Assembly (NCBI RefSeq): GCF_900094945.1
Contig: NZ_FMAQ01000003.1
Span: 1-64,000, forward strand
Origin: Gilliamella bombicola
GTDB taxonomy: Bacteria; Pseudomonadota; Gammaproteobacteria; Enterobacterales; Orbaceae
Direction: 5' to 3'
Length of the DNA: 64,000 bases
Shown: piece by piece, positions 8,966 to 20,089 of the stretch
How the letters are laid out: the number at the start of each line of letters is the position of its first letter
Position numbering within the stretch: position 1 is the stretch's first letter
Program-made: the position numbers and the translations under genes
The notes under the pieces: model-generated
Seen by the model: only the letters and a program-made list of their open reading frames with translations
Database searches by the model: none
Told to the model about the DNA's origin: nothing

Positions 8966-9013
8966 TTTAAATTTGAGTCATACCGACTTAGTAATAAATA
9001 TCAGGAGAAGTTA

Positions 9014-9730
9014 ATGTCTACCCCGCATATTAATGCCATTGATAATGCGTTTGCAAAAACCGTTTTAATGCCTGGCGATCCACTACGAGCAAAATTTATT
9101 GCAGAAACGTTTTTAGAAAATGCCCAAGAAGTAACTAATGTAAGATCGATGTTAGGTTTTACAGGTTATTATAAAGGCCAAAAGATTTCAGTTATGGGAC
9201 ATGGTATGGGTATTCCATCTTGCTCTATTTATGCAACCGAACTGATTAAATTTTATGGTGTTGAAAACATTATTCGTATTGGTTCATGTGGTGCAATTAG
9301 CCCTAATGTTAATGTGGGTGATGTTATTGTTGGAATGGGCGCATGTACCGATTCAAAAGTTAACCGCTTACGTTTTAAAAATCATGATTTTGCCGCTATC
9401 GCTGATTTTGATTTGACCTGTAATGCCGTTAATGCAGCTAAAAAGTTAGGTGTAAATGTGAAAGTAGGTAATATTTTTTCTGCCGATCTTTTTTATAGCG
9501 TTGAGCCTGATATGTTTGACGTAATGGAAAAATATAATATTTTAGGTGTTGAAATGGAAGCTGCTGGGATTTATGGGGTTGCTGCCGAATATGGCGCTAA
9601 AGCACTGGCCATTTGCACGGTTTCGGATCATATTCGAAAAGGCGAAGCAATGTCGGCTGAGCAAAGACAGTTAGGCTTTAAAGAAATGATCACCGTTGCA
9701 CTAGAGTCGGTATTATTAAATCAAAACTGA
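9014..9730 (+). CDS. deoD: Purine-nucleoside phosphorylase DeoD
   Basis: Cytoplasmic hexameric phosphorylase that splits purine (deoxy)ribonucleosides into the free base and (deoxy)ribose-1-phosphate, which DeoB next door would convert. The 238 residues (239 in E. coli) start MSTPHINA, with His5 in the conserved position. They contain [13 protein letters not shown] (phosphate site), [19 protein letters not shown] and the catalytic-Asp motif [12 protein letters not shown] good ribosome binding site (caggagaag) precedes the ATG. It lies 48 bp after deoB and is followed by a terminator, so deoBD is a two-gene unit. Confidence 0.96.
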   Translation: MSTPHINAIDNAFAKTVLMPGDPLRAKFIAETFLENAQEVTNVRSMLGFTGYYKGQKISVMGHGMGIPSCSIYATELIKFYGVENIIRIGSCGAISPNVNVGDVIVGMGACTDSKVNRLRFKNHDFAAIADFDLTCNAVNAAKKLGVNVKVGNIFSADLFYSVEPDMFDVMEKYNILGVEMEAAGIYGVAAEYGAKALAICTVSDHIRKGEAMSAEQRQLGFKEMITVALESVLLNQN

Positions 9731-9735
9731 AACTA

Positions 9736-9764
9736 AAAATGGCAGAATAACTGCCATTTTTTTT
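9736..9764 (+). terminator. Rho-independent terminator after deoD
   Basis: A 10-bp stem, aaaatggcag / ctgccatttt, with a 5-nt loop, running straight into a T-tract of about eight. Confidence 0.92.
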
Positions 9765-9859
9765 AGCTAATCAATATTGATAGCGATAACAGTTTTCAAA
9801 TGCATTATTCATATTTATGTGTAGTAGGTTATAAAAATCTTGTTTAATAAGGAAACAAA

Positions 9860-11113
9860 ATGAACACCAAGTTACAACTTAAAATAATATTTTTTCTGCA
9901 ATTTTTTATATGGGGAAGCTGGTTAATCACCTTAAATTATTATCTTGAGCATCAATTAAATTTTATTGGTATTGAGGTAGCTTCTGTATATGGTTCGATG
10001 GCAATTGCTTCACTAATTATGCCAAGTTTACTCGGTATTGTTGCCGATAGATGGATACCAGCCAATCGCCTTTATGTTCTTTGTCATCTAATTGGTGCTA
10101 TAACACTAATTATTGCTGCATCTGTTACATCACCGTTAATGATGACAATTGTCATGTTAATTCACTGTTTAGCCTTTATGCCTACCATCGCTATTTCAAA
10201 TTCAATTTCTTATTCATGTTTGAACTCTCAAGGACTTGATGTTATCACTCAGTTTCCGGGAATTAGGATATATGGTACTATCGGTTTCATCGTTGCAATG
10301 TGGATAGTTAGCTTTTTGAAATTAGAAGCTAGCAATACACAACTTTATATCGCCGCTGCGGGTTCTCTTTTACTAAGTTTGTATTCATTAACACTTCCAT
10401 TTATTTCGACATCACAAAACTCAGATAAAAAAAGATCACTTATTAGCTCATTGGGGTTAGATGCGTTTGTATTATTCAAACAACCTAAAATGGTTATCTT
10501 TTTTCTATTTGCAGCTTTTTTAGGCGGTATTTTACAAATTACCAATACCTTCGGTAATTCATTTTTGCATAGTTTTGATGATATTCCAGAATTCAAAGAT
10601 AGCTTAGCAATTCAATACCCTGCTGTATTACTTTCTATTTCACAAATTTCAGAAGTGATATTTATTTTATTTGTACCGTTTTTTATGAAGCGCCTTGGTA
10701 TTAAATATGTTATGTTAATTAGTATATTTGCTTGGGTTGCCCGCTTTGGACTATTTGCTTACGGCGATCCTTCTCCTTTCGGTTTTGTATTATTACTTCT
10801 ATCAATGATTGTTTATGGTTGTGCCTTTGACTTCTATAACATTTCAGGCTCGATGTATGTTGAAAAAACGGTCTCGCCAGATATCCGTAATAGTGCACAA
10901 GGGCTATTTATGATGATGACTAATGGAATCGGTGCTTATTTGGGAACAATGGCTAGTGGTTTTGTGGTCGATTATTATACTTCAGGAAAAACCGTAAATT
11001 GGCATGCTGTTTGGCTTGTTTTTTCAGGTTATGCTTTAGTTTTAGCTATTGTGTTTATGTTGATTTTTAAAAACGAACATTCAAACAAAGAAACAGCTCA
11101 AGCTATTAATTAA
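9860..11113 (+). CDS. nupG: Nucleoside:H+ symporter NupG family
   Basis: Inner-membrane importer of purine and pyrimidine nucleosides. The 417 residues (418 in E. coli NupG) have about 12 hydrophobic segments. The amino-terminal pattern KLQLKIIFFLQFFIWGSWL, the GIVADRW loop between helices 2 and 3, and IRIYGTIGFIVAMW are typical of the NupG/XapB nucleoside:H+ symporter branch of the MFS. It has its own ribosome binding site (aaggaaac) and a terminator on each side, so it looks monocistronic between deoBD and the add operon. XapB (xanthosine) specificity cannot be excluded, but no xapA lies nearby and the neighbours favour general nucleosides. Confidence 0.88.
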   Translation: MNTKLQLKIIFFLQFFIWGSWLITLNYYLEHQLNFIGIEVASVYGSMAIASLIMPSLLGIVADRWIPANRLYVLCHLIGAITLIIAASVTSPLMMTIVMLIHCLAFMPTIAISNSISYSCLNSQGLDVITQFPGIRIYGTIGFIVAMWIVSFLKLEASNTQLYIAAAGSLLLSLYSLTLPFISTSQNSDKKRSLISSLGLDAFVLFKQPKMVIFFLFAAFLGGILQITNTFGNSFLHSFDDIPEFKDSLAIQYPAVLLSISQISEVIFILFVPFFMKRLGIKYVMLISIFAWVARFGLFAYGDPSPFGFVLLLLSMIVYGCAFDFYNISGSMYVEKTVSPDIRNSAQGLFMMMTNGIGAYLGTMASGFVVDYYTSGKTVNWHAVWLVFSGYALVLAIVFMLIFKNEHSNKETAQAIN

Positions 11114-11157
11114 TCATTTATTGTGTGGTAGGTTAAATTTAGCACTACCAATATAAT

Positions 11158-11184
11158 GGCAACAATATAGGTTGTTGCCTTTTT
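11158..11184 (+). terminator. Rho-independent terminator after nupG
   Basis: An 8-bp stem, ggcaacaa / ttgttgcc, with a 6-nt loop, followed by ttttt. Confidence 0.85.
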
Positions 11185-11395
11185 AATTATCAATCAGTCA
11201 GCTTTAAAAATATGATTTACCACACAAAAAATCAATCAGTAATGCAAAATAGATGGCTGAAAGCTATCTTATCAAGGTACACTAACTGAGTTTATAATTC
11301 ACAATGTTAGTATGCTATTTTGAGCTTTTTGATAAGTGTTTTTATATCATTATTACCAGAGCCCATTTAGCTTATTTAAATAGATTAAATTTTTA

Positions 11396-12568
11396 ATGAA
11401 AAATCAAATAATACCCAAAGTCATATTACATGAGCATATTGAAGGGAGTATTACCCCAATGATGGCTCGCCAGTTAGCCCAAAAAAACAATATTCCGTTC
11501 CCTGCAACTTTATGTTATCCACCTGGCCAATATGATGCTAATGAGTATAAAAATGGTAGATATTCGTACGACGAATCTAAGTTTGAAGAGTTTATTAAAA
11601 CGTATGATATCGTTTCTAGTTTTCTAAAAAATCCTGAAGATTATTACGATATTACTTATGATTTTCTTTTTAGAAATGCTAAACAAGGGTTAATTTATTG
11701 CGAGCTGTTTATCTCCCCTTTTCATATCTGTGCAACACCATCCCACGACGGGCAAGTTGTTTGGAATCAAGATAGATTTCACCAAACACTAAAGCAGATG
11801 GATAAGGCTATTATTGACGTTAGTCAGCAATATGATATTACTGTGCGATACCATGTAATTGGTGTTAGACATCTTGGTGCGAATGTGGTTTATGATACTC
11901 TGCAATTTATTCAAAATAACCCTCATCCGTTGATTACCGGTTTCAATATCGCAGGTAATGAAAAAGCAGGCCATTTTGATGATTTTAAAGCCGCCCATGA
12001 ATTAGCCTCTCAACTTAATTTAAAAAAATCGTATCACGCAGGCGAAATAGACTCAGCCGAGAGTATTATTCAAGCGCTTAAACATGGTGCAAATAGAATT
12101 GGGCACGGTATTCGCGCCATTGAAGACAAAGTGCTTATTCGTGAACTGATCGATAAAAAAGTCACCCTTGAAATTGCCTTAACAAGCAATCGAATTTTAG
12201 TTAATGAGCTGCATGGCGATATTTATAAGCACCCCATTAGGCAACTTTATGACCAAGGCGTTCGCATTACGCTAAATACCGATGATGCAGGGATTTTTGG
12301 CACTGATATCGAAAAAGAGTATCACATTGCCCAATCGATTTTCTCATTTTCACGATTAGAATTGCTTGATATCACGCTCTGTGGTGTTCAGGCGGCATTT
12401 GTTGAAAACGCAGTTAAAAATCAATTAATTGGCAAAGTTCTAGCATATTTTACATCTGATGATAAGCAATTATTAGAAACATGCATCAATGACCAAAAAT
12501 ATCACCCAGCAATTATTGAACGTTTTTTAGAATATCAAAAATTGTTGGTAGCCATACCAGTTAACTAA
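11396..12568 (+). CDS. add: Adenosine deaminase
   Basis: Zn-dependent cytoplasmic hydrolase that converts (deoxy)adenosine to (deoxy)inosine. Conserved elements are the metal motif H12-E-H14-I-E-G near the amino end, GFNIAGNE, YHAGE (catalytic Glu), RIGHGIRAIED and LNTDDAG. RIGHG and the GFNIAGNE element favour adenosine deaminase over adenine deaminase (usually RIDHG), although HxHIEG in place of HxHLDG and NTDDA in place of NTDDP are off the usual consensus. At 390 residues it is longer than the 333 of E. coli, with an insertion at about residues 40-60. The ATG is preceded by taaattttta, with no visible ribosome binding site. It heads an apparent operon with cpdB 29 bp downstream. Confidence 0.78.
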   Translation: MKNQIIPKVILHEHIEGSITPMMARQLAQKNNIPFPATLCYPPGQYDANEYKNGRYSYDESKFEEFIKTYDIVSSFLKNPEDYYDITYDFLFRNAKQGLIYCELFISPFHICATPSHDGQVVWNQDRFHQTLKQMDKAIIDVSQQYDITVRYHVIGVRHLGANVVYDTLQFIQNNPHPLITGFNIAGNEKAGHFDDFKAAHELASQLNLKKSYHAGEIDSAESIIQALKHGANRIGHGIRAIEDKVLIRELIDKKVTLEIALTSNRILVNELHGDIYKHPIRQLYDQGVRITLNTDDAGIFGTDIEKEYHIAQSIFSFSRLELLDITLCGVQAAFVENAVKNQLIGKVLAYFTSDDKQLLETCINDQKYHPAIIERFLEYQKLLVAIPVN

Positions 12569-12597
12569 ATTAGTTGTCAGAATAATAGGAGATTTGC

Positions 12598-14571
12598 ATG
12601 AAAAAAACTAAGTTATCCCTCACCTTTTTAGCCCTATTTATTTCTGGCGCGGCATGTGCTGCAACAGTTGATTTAAGGATTATTGAAACAACCGACTTGC
12701 ACGGCAATATGATGAATTATGATTATTTTAAAGATCAATCCATCGATGCTTTTGGATTAGCCAAAACTGCTAATTTGATTCACCAAGCAAGACGTGAAGT
12801 AAAAAATAGTGTGCTGGTCGATAATGGCGATTTAATTCAAGGTAGTCCAATGGCTGATTATGCAGTGCATAAAGGCCTTAACGATGGCGATATTCACCCC
12901 GTTTATAAAGCGCTCAATACGCTTGATTATGTTGTTGGTAATATTGGTAATCATGAATTTAATTTTGGGTTGGAATTTTTACAAAAAAGCCTTGCTGGTG
13001 CTAAATTCTCTTATGTTAATGCAAATGTCTATGATGCTAAAACCAATAAGCCGTTCTTTAAACAATATCTTATTGTCGATACCCCCGTCGTTGATAGAAG
13101 CGGCAATAAACAAACAATTAAAATTGGCTATATTGGCTTTGTGCCACCACAAATTATGCAATGGGACAAACTTAATCTTGATGGTAAAGTTGTGGTTAAA
13201 GATATTACCGAAACAGCCAAGCACTTGGTTCCAGAAATGAAAAAGCAAGGCGCTAATATCATTATTGCCATTCCCCATTCGGGTGTTTCTTCTGAACCTT
13301 ATAAAGCTTTGGCCGAAAATTCGGTTTATTATTTAAGTCAAGTTAAAGGTATTGATGCAATTATGTTTGGCCATGCCCATGGCGTGTTCCCAAGCGAGGA
13401 GTTTAAATCATTACCAAATACCGATATCAAAACAGGTAACATTAATCATGTACCAGCTGTTATGCCTGGACATTGGGGTAGCCATTTGGGCGTGGTGGAT
13501 TTAGTACTTGATGGCGATAAATCTAATTGGCAAGTGACATCAGGCAAATCTGAAGCTAGACCGATTTATGATGTCAAAAATAAAAAAGCACTAGTTGAAG
13601 CAGACCCTAAAATTATCGATATTCTAGCCAAAGATCACCAAGGTACGCGTGAATTTGTTGGCAAACCAATTGGTAAGGTTTCAACTGATATTACTAGTTA
13701 TTTGGCCTTGGTTGAAGATAGCTCAGCGTTACAAATTATTAGCGATGCGCAGATCGATTACGTTAAGCAATTTATTCAAGGTGACCCTGACCTTGATGGA
13801 TTACCTGTTTTATCGGCCATTGCACCATTTAAAGCAGGTGGCAGGAAAAACGATCCCAGCGCTTTTGTTGATGTTAAAAAAGGTAATTTGTCATTTAGAA
13901 ATGCAGCAGATATCTACCTTTATCCGAATATTTTGTCTGCCATAAAATTGACAGGTAAAGACGTTAAAGAGTGGTTGGAATGCTCAGCGGGTGTCTATAA
14001 CCAAATCGATCCCCATTCATCTCAACCACAATATTTGATTAATTGGGACAAATTTAGAACTTATAATTTCGATACCATTGATGGTGTGAATTATCAAATA
14101 GATGTCACTAAACCACCGCGTTATGATGCAAATTGTCAGTTAATTAACCCTTCATCAGAAAGAATTAATAGTCTGACTTATCGACAAAAACCGATTGATC
14201 CTAACCAAACATTTTTAATTGCCACCAATAATTATCGTGCTTATAGCGGTATATTTCCGGGAACAGGTGAAAAAAACGTCAAATTTAATTCACCTGATGA
14301 TTTAAGAGTGATTCTTTCAGCTTATATCACCAACACCACCCAAAAATACGGCGCTGTGGAGGTTAGCGTCGACAATAATTGGCGAATTGCCCCAATTATT
14401 AGCGATACCAATTTGGATATTCGTTTTGAATCATCACCAACTGATGAAGCTAAAGATTATATTCAAAAGCATTCAATATACCCTATTCACTTTATCGAAA
14501 AAGATGATTCAGGTTTTGGGGTTTATCGACTTGATTTACAATCATTGGTTAACACTCAGCTCCAAAATTAA
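12598..14571 (+). CDS. cpdB: Periplasmic 2',3'-cyclic-nucleotide 2'-phosphodiesterase / 3'-nucleotidase CpdB
   Basis: Periplasmic bifunctional enzyme that opens 2',3'-cyclic nucleotides and removes the 3' phosphate, releasing nucleosides for uptake. The 657 residues (about 647 in E. coli) begin with a signal peptide ([21 protein letters not shown], cut near residue 21). The metallophosphatase motifs follow: TTDLHGN (Asp33, His35), [10 protein letters not shown] (Asp78), GNHEFNFG (Asn118, His119), PHSG and FGHAHG. The carboxyl half is the 5'-nucleotidase substrate-binding domain. The ribosome binding site is ataggagattt. cdd follows after 34 bp, so the periplasmic step and the cytosolic deaminases appear to share an operon. 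Confidence 0.95.
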   Translation: MKKTKLSLTFLALFISGAACAATVDLRIIETTDLHGNMMNYDYFKDQSIDAFGLAKTANLIHQARREVKNSVLVDNGDLIQGSPMADYAVHKGLNDGDIHPVYKALNTLDYVVGNIGNHEFNFGLEFLQKSLAGAKFSYVNANVYDAKTNKPFFKQYLIVDTPVVDRSGNKQTIKIGYIGFVPPQIMQWDKLNLDGKVVVKDITETAKHLVPEMKKQGANIIIAIPHSGVSSEPYKALAENSVYYLSQVKGIDAIMFGHAHGVFPSEEFKSLPNTDIKTGNINHVPAVMPGHWGSHLGVVDLVLDGDKSNWQVTSGKSEARPIYDVKNKKALVEADPKIIDILAKDHQGTREFVGKPIGKVSTDITSYLALVEDSSALQIISDAQIDYVKQFIQGDPDLDGLPVLSAIAPFKAGGRKNDPSAFVDVKKGNLSFRNAADIYLYPNILSAIKLTGKDVKEWLECSAGVYNQIDPHSSQPQYLINWDKFRTYNFDTIDGVNYQIDVTKPPRYDANCQLINPSSERINSLTYRQKPIDPNQTFLIATNNYRAYSGIFPGTGEKNVKFNSPDDLRVILSAYITNTTQKYGAVEVSVDNNWRIAPIISDTNLDIRFESSPTDEAKDYIQKHSIYPIHFIEKDDSGFGVYRLDLQSLVNTQLQN

Positions 14572-14575
14572 TTAG

Positions 14576-15001
<426 letters not shown>

Positions 15002-15040
15002 TTTGTTCTTAATCATTTTCCTAACTAAGCTATTACACTT

Positions 15041-15070
15041 AGGGTGATTTAACAATTAAAGATTCACCCT
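15041..15070 (+). other. Intercistronic hairpin between cdd and pdp
   Basis: A 7-bp inverted repeat, agggtga / tcaccct, with a 16-nt loop and no T-run behind it, so it is not a standard terminator. It could stabilise or process the mRNA of the salvage operon; that is only inferred. Confidence 0.4.
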
Positions 15071-15095
15071 ATTATCAATATAAGAGAGTATCGTT

Positions 15096-16397
15096 ATGAG
15101 ATTTGTTGATATTATTGAAAAAAAACGCGACGGAAAAGCACTATCAACCGAGGAAATCCAATTTTTTATTACAAACTACACTGACGGCAAAATTCCCGAT
15201 TATCAAGTTAGTGCTTTATTAATGGCAATTTACTATCAAGGTATGACATCAAAAGAGTGTGCAGATTTAACCAGCGCAATGATGCATTCAGGCGATACAG
15301 TAGATCTTTCTTCAATTAAAGGCATTAAAGTGGACAAGCATTCAACAGGTGGGGTGGGCGATACAACAACATTAGTGCTTGCCCCTTTAGTTGCAGCCTT
15401 AGATGTACCTGTGGCTAAAATGTCGGGACGTGGACTTGGGCACACTGGTGGTACCACCGATAAATTTGAGTCTATTCCAGGATTTAAAATTGAATTAAGT
15501 AAACAAGATTTTATTAATCAAGTTAATCATAAAGGCCTTGCCGTGATTGGCCAATCTGGCAATCTAACACCAGCAGATAAAAAGCTATACTCGTTACGGG
15601 ATGTAACAGGGACAGTTAATTCTATTCCGCTTATTGCAAGCTCAATTATGAGCAAAAAATTAGCCGCTGGCGCTGATGCCATTGTTCTGGATGTCAAAAC
15701 TGGCGATGGCGCACTAATGAAAGAGATGGCCGATTCCGAAAAATTAGCCCATGAAATGGTGAATATCGGTAACCAAATTGGTCGTAGAACTATGGCTATC
15801 ATTTCAGATATGTCACAACCACTTGGTTTTGCAATTGGTAATGCGCTTGAAATAAAAGAAGCCATTGATACTTTACAAGGCCATGGCCCCGCTGATTTAA
15901 CTGAATTAGTTTTAACATTAGGTAGCCAAATGGTTGTGCTTGCCAATAAAGCCAAAACCTTGGAAGAAGCTAGAGCAAAACTTCAAGAAGTCATTAAAAA
16001 TGGCAAAGCTATCGAGAAGTTCAAAACTTTAATTGAAGCACAAGGTGGTGATAGTTCTATTGTTGATCATCCTGAAAAACTAGCTAGTGCACCTTACCAA
16101 ATTGCCCTACCGGCTCTTAAATCAGGTTATGTATCAAAAATTATTGCAGATCAAATTGGTATTGCGGCAATGCAACTAGGCGCTGGACGCGCAACCAAAG
16201 AGGACATTATTGATCCAGCGGTTGGAATCGTGTTACATAAAAAAGTGGGCGATCAAGTTGCCGAAGGCGAAGCATTGTTAACCATTCATGCTAGTACAGA
16301 TAAGCTTGATGCGATTAAGCAAAAATTGTATGACAATATTATTATTAGTGATTGTGCCAATGAACCACAATTGATTTATAAAGTGATTACTGAGTAA
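15096..16397 (+). CDS. pdp: Pyrimidine-nucleoside phosphorylase (Pdp type; thymidine/uridine phosphorylase)
   Basis: Cytoplasmic enzyme that phosphorolyses uridine, deoxyuridine and thymidine to the base and (deoxy)ribose-1-phosphate, the substrate of DeoB. The 433 residues contain the phosphate-site motif Lys81-His-Ser-Thr-Gly-Gly-Val-Gly-Asp, [38 protein letters not shown] in segments, and a carboxyl-terminal domain with GAGRATKED and VGDQVAEGE. The opening [20 protein letters not shown] and the overall pattern follow the B. subtilis Pdp sequence (433 residues), as I recall it, far more closely than E. coli DeoA (440). It therefore probably accepts uridine as well as thymidine. The ribosome binding site is taagagag. 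deoA would be the alternative name. Confidence 0.88.
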   Translation: MRFVDIIEKKRDGKALSTEEIQFFITNYTDGKIPDYQVSALLMAIYYQGMTSKECADLTSAMMHSGDTVDLSSIKGIKVDKHSTGGVGDTTTLVLAPLVAALDVPVAKMSGRGLGHTGGTTDKFESIPGFKIELSKQDFINQVNHKGLAVIGQSGNLTPADKKLYSLRDVTGTVNSIPLIASSIMSKKLAAGADAIVLDVKTGDGALMKEMADSEKLAHEMVNIGNQIGRRTMAIISDMSQPLGFAIGNALEIKEAIDTLQGHGPADLTELVLTLGSQMVVLANKAKTLEEARAKLQEVIKNGKAIEKFKTLIEAQGGDSSIVDHPEKLASAPYQIALPALKSGYVSKIIADQIGIAAMQLGAGRATKEDIIDPAVGIVLHKKVGDQVAEGEALLTIHASTDKLDAIKQKLYDNIIISDCANEPQLIYKVITE

Positions 16398-16426
16398 TCA
16401 TTGGCAATAAGGATTTAGGAGGCACC

Positions 16427-18109
16427 ATGTATAACTCAAATTTGAATAAAAAAATATCACTGCTTGTTGTTTTGGGGCTATTTTCAGTTAACGCTATAGC
16501 GGCTGCTTCAACAATACAATCAACAACACCAAGTTGGGAGAAAAACAAGCCTTATCAATTTACGATCTTACATACTAACGACCACCATGGTCGTTTTTGG
16601 CAAAATGATATCGGTGAATATGGTCTTGCTGCACAAAAAACAGTTGTTGATGAAATAAGAAAGGAAGTAGCCACGAAAGGTGGAAAGTTGCTGCTTCTAT
16701 CTGGTGGTGATATCAATACTGGTGTTCCTGAATCAGATGTACTTCAAGCTAAACCAGATTTTTTAGGTATGAATGAAGTTGGATATGATGCGATGGCGGT
16801 GGGTAATCATGAATTTGATCACCCTTTAGCCGTTATTCGTGAGCAACAAAAATGGGCTCATTTTCCATTTTTATCTGCCAATACTTACTTTAAAGGTACT
16901 GATAATCGTGTTTTTGATGCTTATAAAATGTTTGATTTAAATGGCATTAAAGTAGCGGTATTTGGATTAACCACAGATGATACAATTTTTTTAGCCTCTC
17001 CAAAAAATACTGATGGCGTTGAATTTCGAAAAACATTACCTGAAGCACAAAAAGTTATTGCCCAAATAAAAAAGACAGAAAGTCCAGATATGATTATTGC
17101 TGTTACACATATGGGACATTACGAAAATGGAGAACATGGCTCGATGGCACCGGGTGATGTTGAATTAGCCAGAGGCTTGCAAAGTGGCGAATTAGATATG
17201 ATTGTCGGCGGTCATTCGCAAAATCCCGTTTGTATGGCTAGCCCGAATAAACGCATTACCGAATATGTACCTGGTACCCCATGCGCACCCGATAAACAAA
17301 ATGGCACATGGATTGTACAAGCCCATGAATGGGGTAAATATGTTGGGCGTGCTGATTTTGTCTTTTTAAATGGTAAAATAACTTTACAAAATTACCAGTT
17401 AATTCCAATCAATCTAAAAAAAGAAGTAGATAATGGTGACGGGACCAAACGCCTTGAATATTACACTAAAGAGATCTTACAAGATAAAACACTACTCGAA
17501 AATTTAAAACCTTATCAAGAACAAGGTAAACAACAATTACTGGTTAAAAGTGGTGAATTAATCGGTCGCCTTGAAGGTGATCGCAGTGTTGTAAGATATC
17601 AACAAAGTAATATGGGACAATTATTACTCAGCGCTTTTATCGAAAAAACCAAGGCTGACATTGGTATTATGTCTGGTGGCATGATTCGCGATTCATTAAT
17701 TGAAGGCAATATTACTTATCGCGACATCCTAAAAGTTGAGCCTTTTGGTAATAGTGTTGTTTATTTTGAATTGACTGGTAGCGAATTAATCGATTACCTA
17801 AAAATAGCACTCAATAAAAAACAAGGTTCGGGGGGATATCCACACCTGAAAAATATCACTCTAACACGATCTGGCGATAATATTAAAGATGTAAAAATTA
17901 AAAATGAACCCATTGATTTACAAAAATCATATCGTATTGCTACACTAGATTTTTTAGCTGCAGGCGGTGATGGTTATCCAATAACCAATACTTCACCAAC
18001 TTATGTGGATACTGGTTATCGAGATGCTGATGTTGTAAAACAATATTTTGAGGAACATTCGCCAATTAATGCATCTGATTATGAACCAACACAATTTATA
18101 CACAACTAA
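16427..18109 (+). CDS. ushA: Periplasmic UDP-sugar hydrolase / 5'-nucleotidase UshA
   Basis: Periplasmic metallo-enzyme that hydrolyses UDP-sugars and 5'-nucleotides to nucleosides and phosphate, feeding NupG. The 560 residues (550 in E. coli) start with a signal peptide ending near AIAA (residue 26). Dinuclear metal motifs are TNDHHG (Asp52, His54), SGGDINTG (Asp95), VGNHEFD (Asn127, His128), THMGH and GGHSQNPVCM. The carboxyl domain has SGGMIRDS, EPFGNSVVYFEL and AAGGDGYP. ARGLQSGELDM and the Cys-containing loop TPCAPDKQNGTW are UshA-like. It is the last gene of add-cpdB-cdd-pdp-ushA, 29 bp after pdp with ribosome binding site taggaggca, and is followed by a terminator. Confidence 0.95.
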   Translation: MYNSNLNKKISLLVVLGLFSVNAIAAASTIQSTTPSWEKNKPYQFTILHTNDHHGRFWQNDIGEYGLAAQKTVVDEIRKEVATKGGKLLLLSGGDINTGVPESDVLQAKPDFLGMNEVGYDAMAVGNHEFDHPLAVIREQQKWAHFPFLSANTYFKGTDNRVFDAYKMFDLNGIKVAVFGLTTDDTIFLASPKNTDGVEFRKTLPEAQKVIAQIKKTESPDMIIAVTHMGHYENGEHGSMAPGDVELARGLQSGELDMIVGGHSQNPVCMASPNKRITEYVPGTPCAPDKQNGTWIVQAHEWGKYVGRADFVFLNGKITLQNYQLIPINLKKEVDNGDGTKRLEYYTKEILQDKTLLENLKPYQEQGKQQLLVKSGELIGRLEGDRSVVRYQQSNMGQLLLSAFIEKTKADIGIMSGGMIRDSLIEGNITYRDILKVEPFGNSVVYFELTGSELIDYLKIALNKKQGSGGYPHLKNITLTRSGDNIKDVKIKNEPIDLQKSYRIATLDFLAAGGDGYPITNTSPTYVDTGYRDADVVKQYFEEHSPINASDYEPTQFIHN

Positions 18110-18203
18110 ATTATTTAAGGATGCCTGAGCGTAAATGTTTATTAGCAATACATTGTTCGAGAATAATCGCCATATTATTCGGTAATCGTAACTAAGCTAA
18201 CAG

Positions 18204-18256
18204 CTGTAGTGCCGTGTTCAAGGTTTATACCCTATTGTTGGCACTACAGTTTTTTT
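18204..18256 (+). terminator. Terminator of the add-ushA salvage operon
   Basis: A 10-bp perfect stem, ctgtagtgcc / ggcactacag, closing a 26-nt loop and followed by seven T. The long loop is unusual, but the stem and T-run are convincing. Confidence 0.8.
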
Positions 18257-18315
18257 GTAGTGTTTAATATTGAATGATTTTTATTTAGTAACTTATCAAA
18301 ATATCATGAAATTTA

Positions 18316-19860
18316 TTAATAATATTCAATAGTTCGTGTAGTTATCATGTGGTCATCACACTCTTTAACTATCCAATCACCTTTTTCGTTATGTTTAGAA
18401 AATTGACACTCAAGAGTTGCTTTCTTGTTGTTATCAACATATTTTTTTAATTTGGTTAGCTGACCTTGTTTATTATACTCCATAGTATATGTTTCATTAC
18501 CGATCACTCTAGAAATCAACTGATTTTTATTATTATATTGAAATGTCATATTCTTATCAAAAAATAGTATCTTATCTTCATCATCGTAGCCGACAGAAAC
18601 TGAGCGAAGTTTATCTAACTCACCCATTTTTTGAACAAATTTTGTTCTATAGTCTGTTTGGAAAATATCAAATAAATCGGTTTTATTATAATTATCGGTT
18701 GCAAACGGATTCGTATAGTTTTGATTTATGCTAGGCAAAGACATGGTAAAATAATCATAAAATTTCCAGCTAGTTCGTTCTGTTTCTAAATCGTCAGAAG
18801 CGACAATACTACGCTTCAGTACATAATTATAACTTTTAGTTGTCTCAACAAAAGAAGTAACTAACCCACTATCATCAAAATTCATTTCAAAAACAGAGCT
18901 GCCGCCATTATCTAGCAAATGTTGATATTGACCCAATAACTTGTTTTTTATATTGCCTGTTGCAGACTTAATACGATTTTGGGTAAGGGCATGATCAAAA
19001 AAGTAATACATTACAACTTGGTTAGTTGAGCGAGCTAAATTTTCTGAAGGATTTGCTTTTGCAAATAATACGGGATCTGATTCTATACCCCAATCATTAA
19101 TGATGCGATTATATGAAAAAAAATATTTTCTTATTTTTGCTACTTTTTCTTTATCGTAATATGCATAAGTAAAATGTTCCTGATCCCATTTGTTTTCATC
19201 TTCACTATAAAAAAATGACTGTCTTATTGAATCATCGTTATCAAAGATAAACTCACCATTGACCAATTTAGCTAACTTAATATCAGACGATATTTGATTT
19301 GGAAATTGCCCATCGATGAGTTTAGGGTAACTATAGGCAAAATGTGCATCTTTTTTATTTTCGTCTAACTCTCCAGCATAAAAATATTGTTTAAAGATAT
19401 CATTATTAACCCAAGAAGGAATTTGTTCAATATTATAAGTGACTGTTGCAAATGAATTTACATTATTGCTCATACCTAAAAAAAATAGTTTATCTAAAGT
19501 CACTTGTCCAAAACAAAAACTACCTTTTTTAAATTTTGTGTCGCTGTTTAATTTAGCTAATTGATAGGTTGTGGTTTGGTTGTTAGCATCTAATGAACGG
19601 TCTAATAAACCTAAGCTTGTAAAAACTTCTAATCGCCGATTTAATTCGTTATTTATCCACACTTCCGATCGTTCGTTTGCTGGATAACTGAGATCTTTTT
19701 TAAGGTAAGGGAATGTTACTTTGCCTAGATAGAAACAAATTGGTTTGTCTTGATCTTCCAGTGTTGCTTTAATTTCTTCCGTTAATTTTACTTTACTTTT
19801 ATCACATCCTGACAGCATAACCAATAATGTCAGTGGAACAACATTAAAATATTTTTTCAT
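18316..19860 (-). CDS. Large putative lipoprotein of unknown function
   Basis: I do not recognise this protein. Starting at ATG 19860 it has 514 residues and a clear lipoprotein signal (MKKYFNVVPLTLLVMLSGCD) with the lipidated Cys at residue 19. An ORF start 26 codons further upstream gives a poor amino terminus, whereas 19860 places the signal first and has aaaggac upstream. Asp at +2 after the Cys would predict inner-membrane retention by the E. coli Lol rule. The mature part is polar with many Tyr, Asp and Lys. The last 100 residues contain YD-like strands (YNNKNQLISRV, YNKQGQLTKLKKY, HNEKGDWIVKE) similar in spirit to Rhs/YD repeats but too few to call. It stands alone between ushA (convergent) and tex. 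Confidence 0.75.
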   Translation of the reverse strand: MKKYFNVVPLTLLVMLSGCDKSKVKLTEEIKATLEDQDKPICFYLGKVTFPYLKKDLSYPANERSEVWINNELNRRLEVFTSLGLLDRSLDANNQTTTYQLAKLNSDTKFKKGSFCFGQVTLDKLFFLGMSNNVNSFATVTYNIEQIPSWVNNDIFKQYFYAGELDENKKDAHFAYSYPKLIDGQFPNQISSDIKLAKLVNGEFIFDNDDSIRQSFFYSEDENKWDQEHFTYAYYDKEKVAKIRKYFFSYNRIINDWGIESDPVLFAKANPSENLARSTNQVVMYYFFDHALTQNRIKSATGNIKNKLLGQYQHLLDNGGSSVFEMNFDDSGLVTSFVETTKSYNYVLKRSIVASDDLETERTSWKFYDYFTMSLPSINQNYTNPFATDNYNKTDLFDIFQTDYRTKFVQKMGELDKLRSVSVGYDDEDKILFFDKNMTFQYNNKNQLISRVIGNETYTMEYNKQGQLTKLKKYVDNNKKATLECQFSKHNEKGDWIVKECDDHMITTRTIEYY

Positions 19861-20089
19861 TGTTTTTGATAGTCCTTTTCCTATTACTTTTATTTCTGAT
19901 AAATCTTTTAAGAAATAATCCATTTTTGATTGTAACATGATTTAGGTAAGGTGATAAGTTTGCTCATTTTTCTTATCTGTTCTAGATCAATATTTGGACA
20001 GATTATTATTGATGATTTTTGCTAAAGAACTAAAATTCATATTGATAATATTCAATATTAAAATAGCTATATATCGGAAGGACTTTAAT

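Noticed and set aside
11396-12568. Adenine deaminase in place of adenosine deaminase
   Set aside because: HxHIEG fits adenine deaminases, but RIGHG and the GFNIAGNE element fit adenosine deaminases better; kept as add with reduced confidence.
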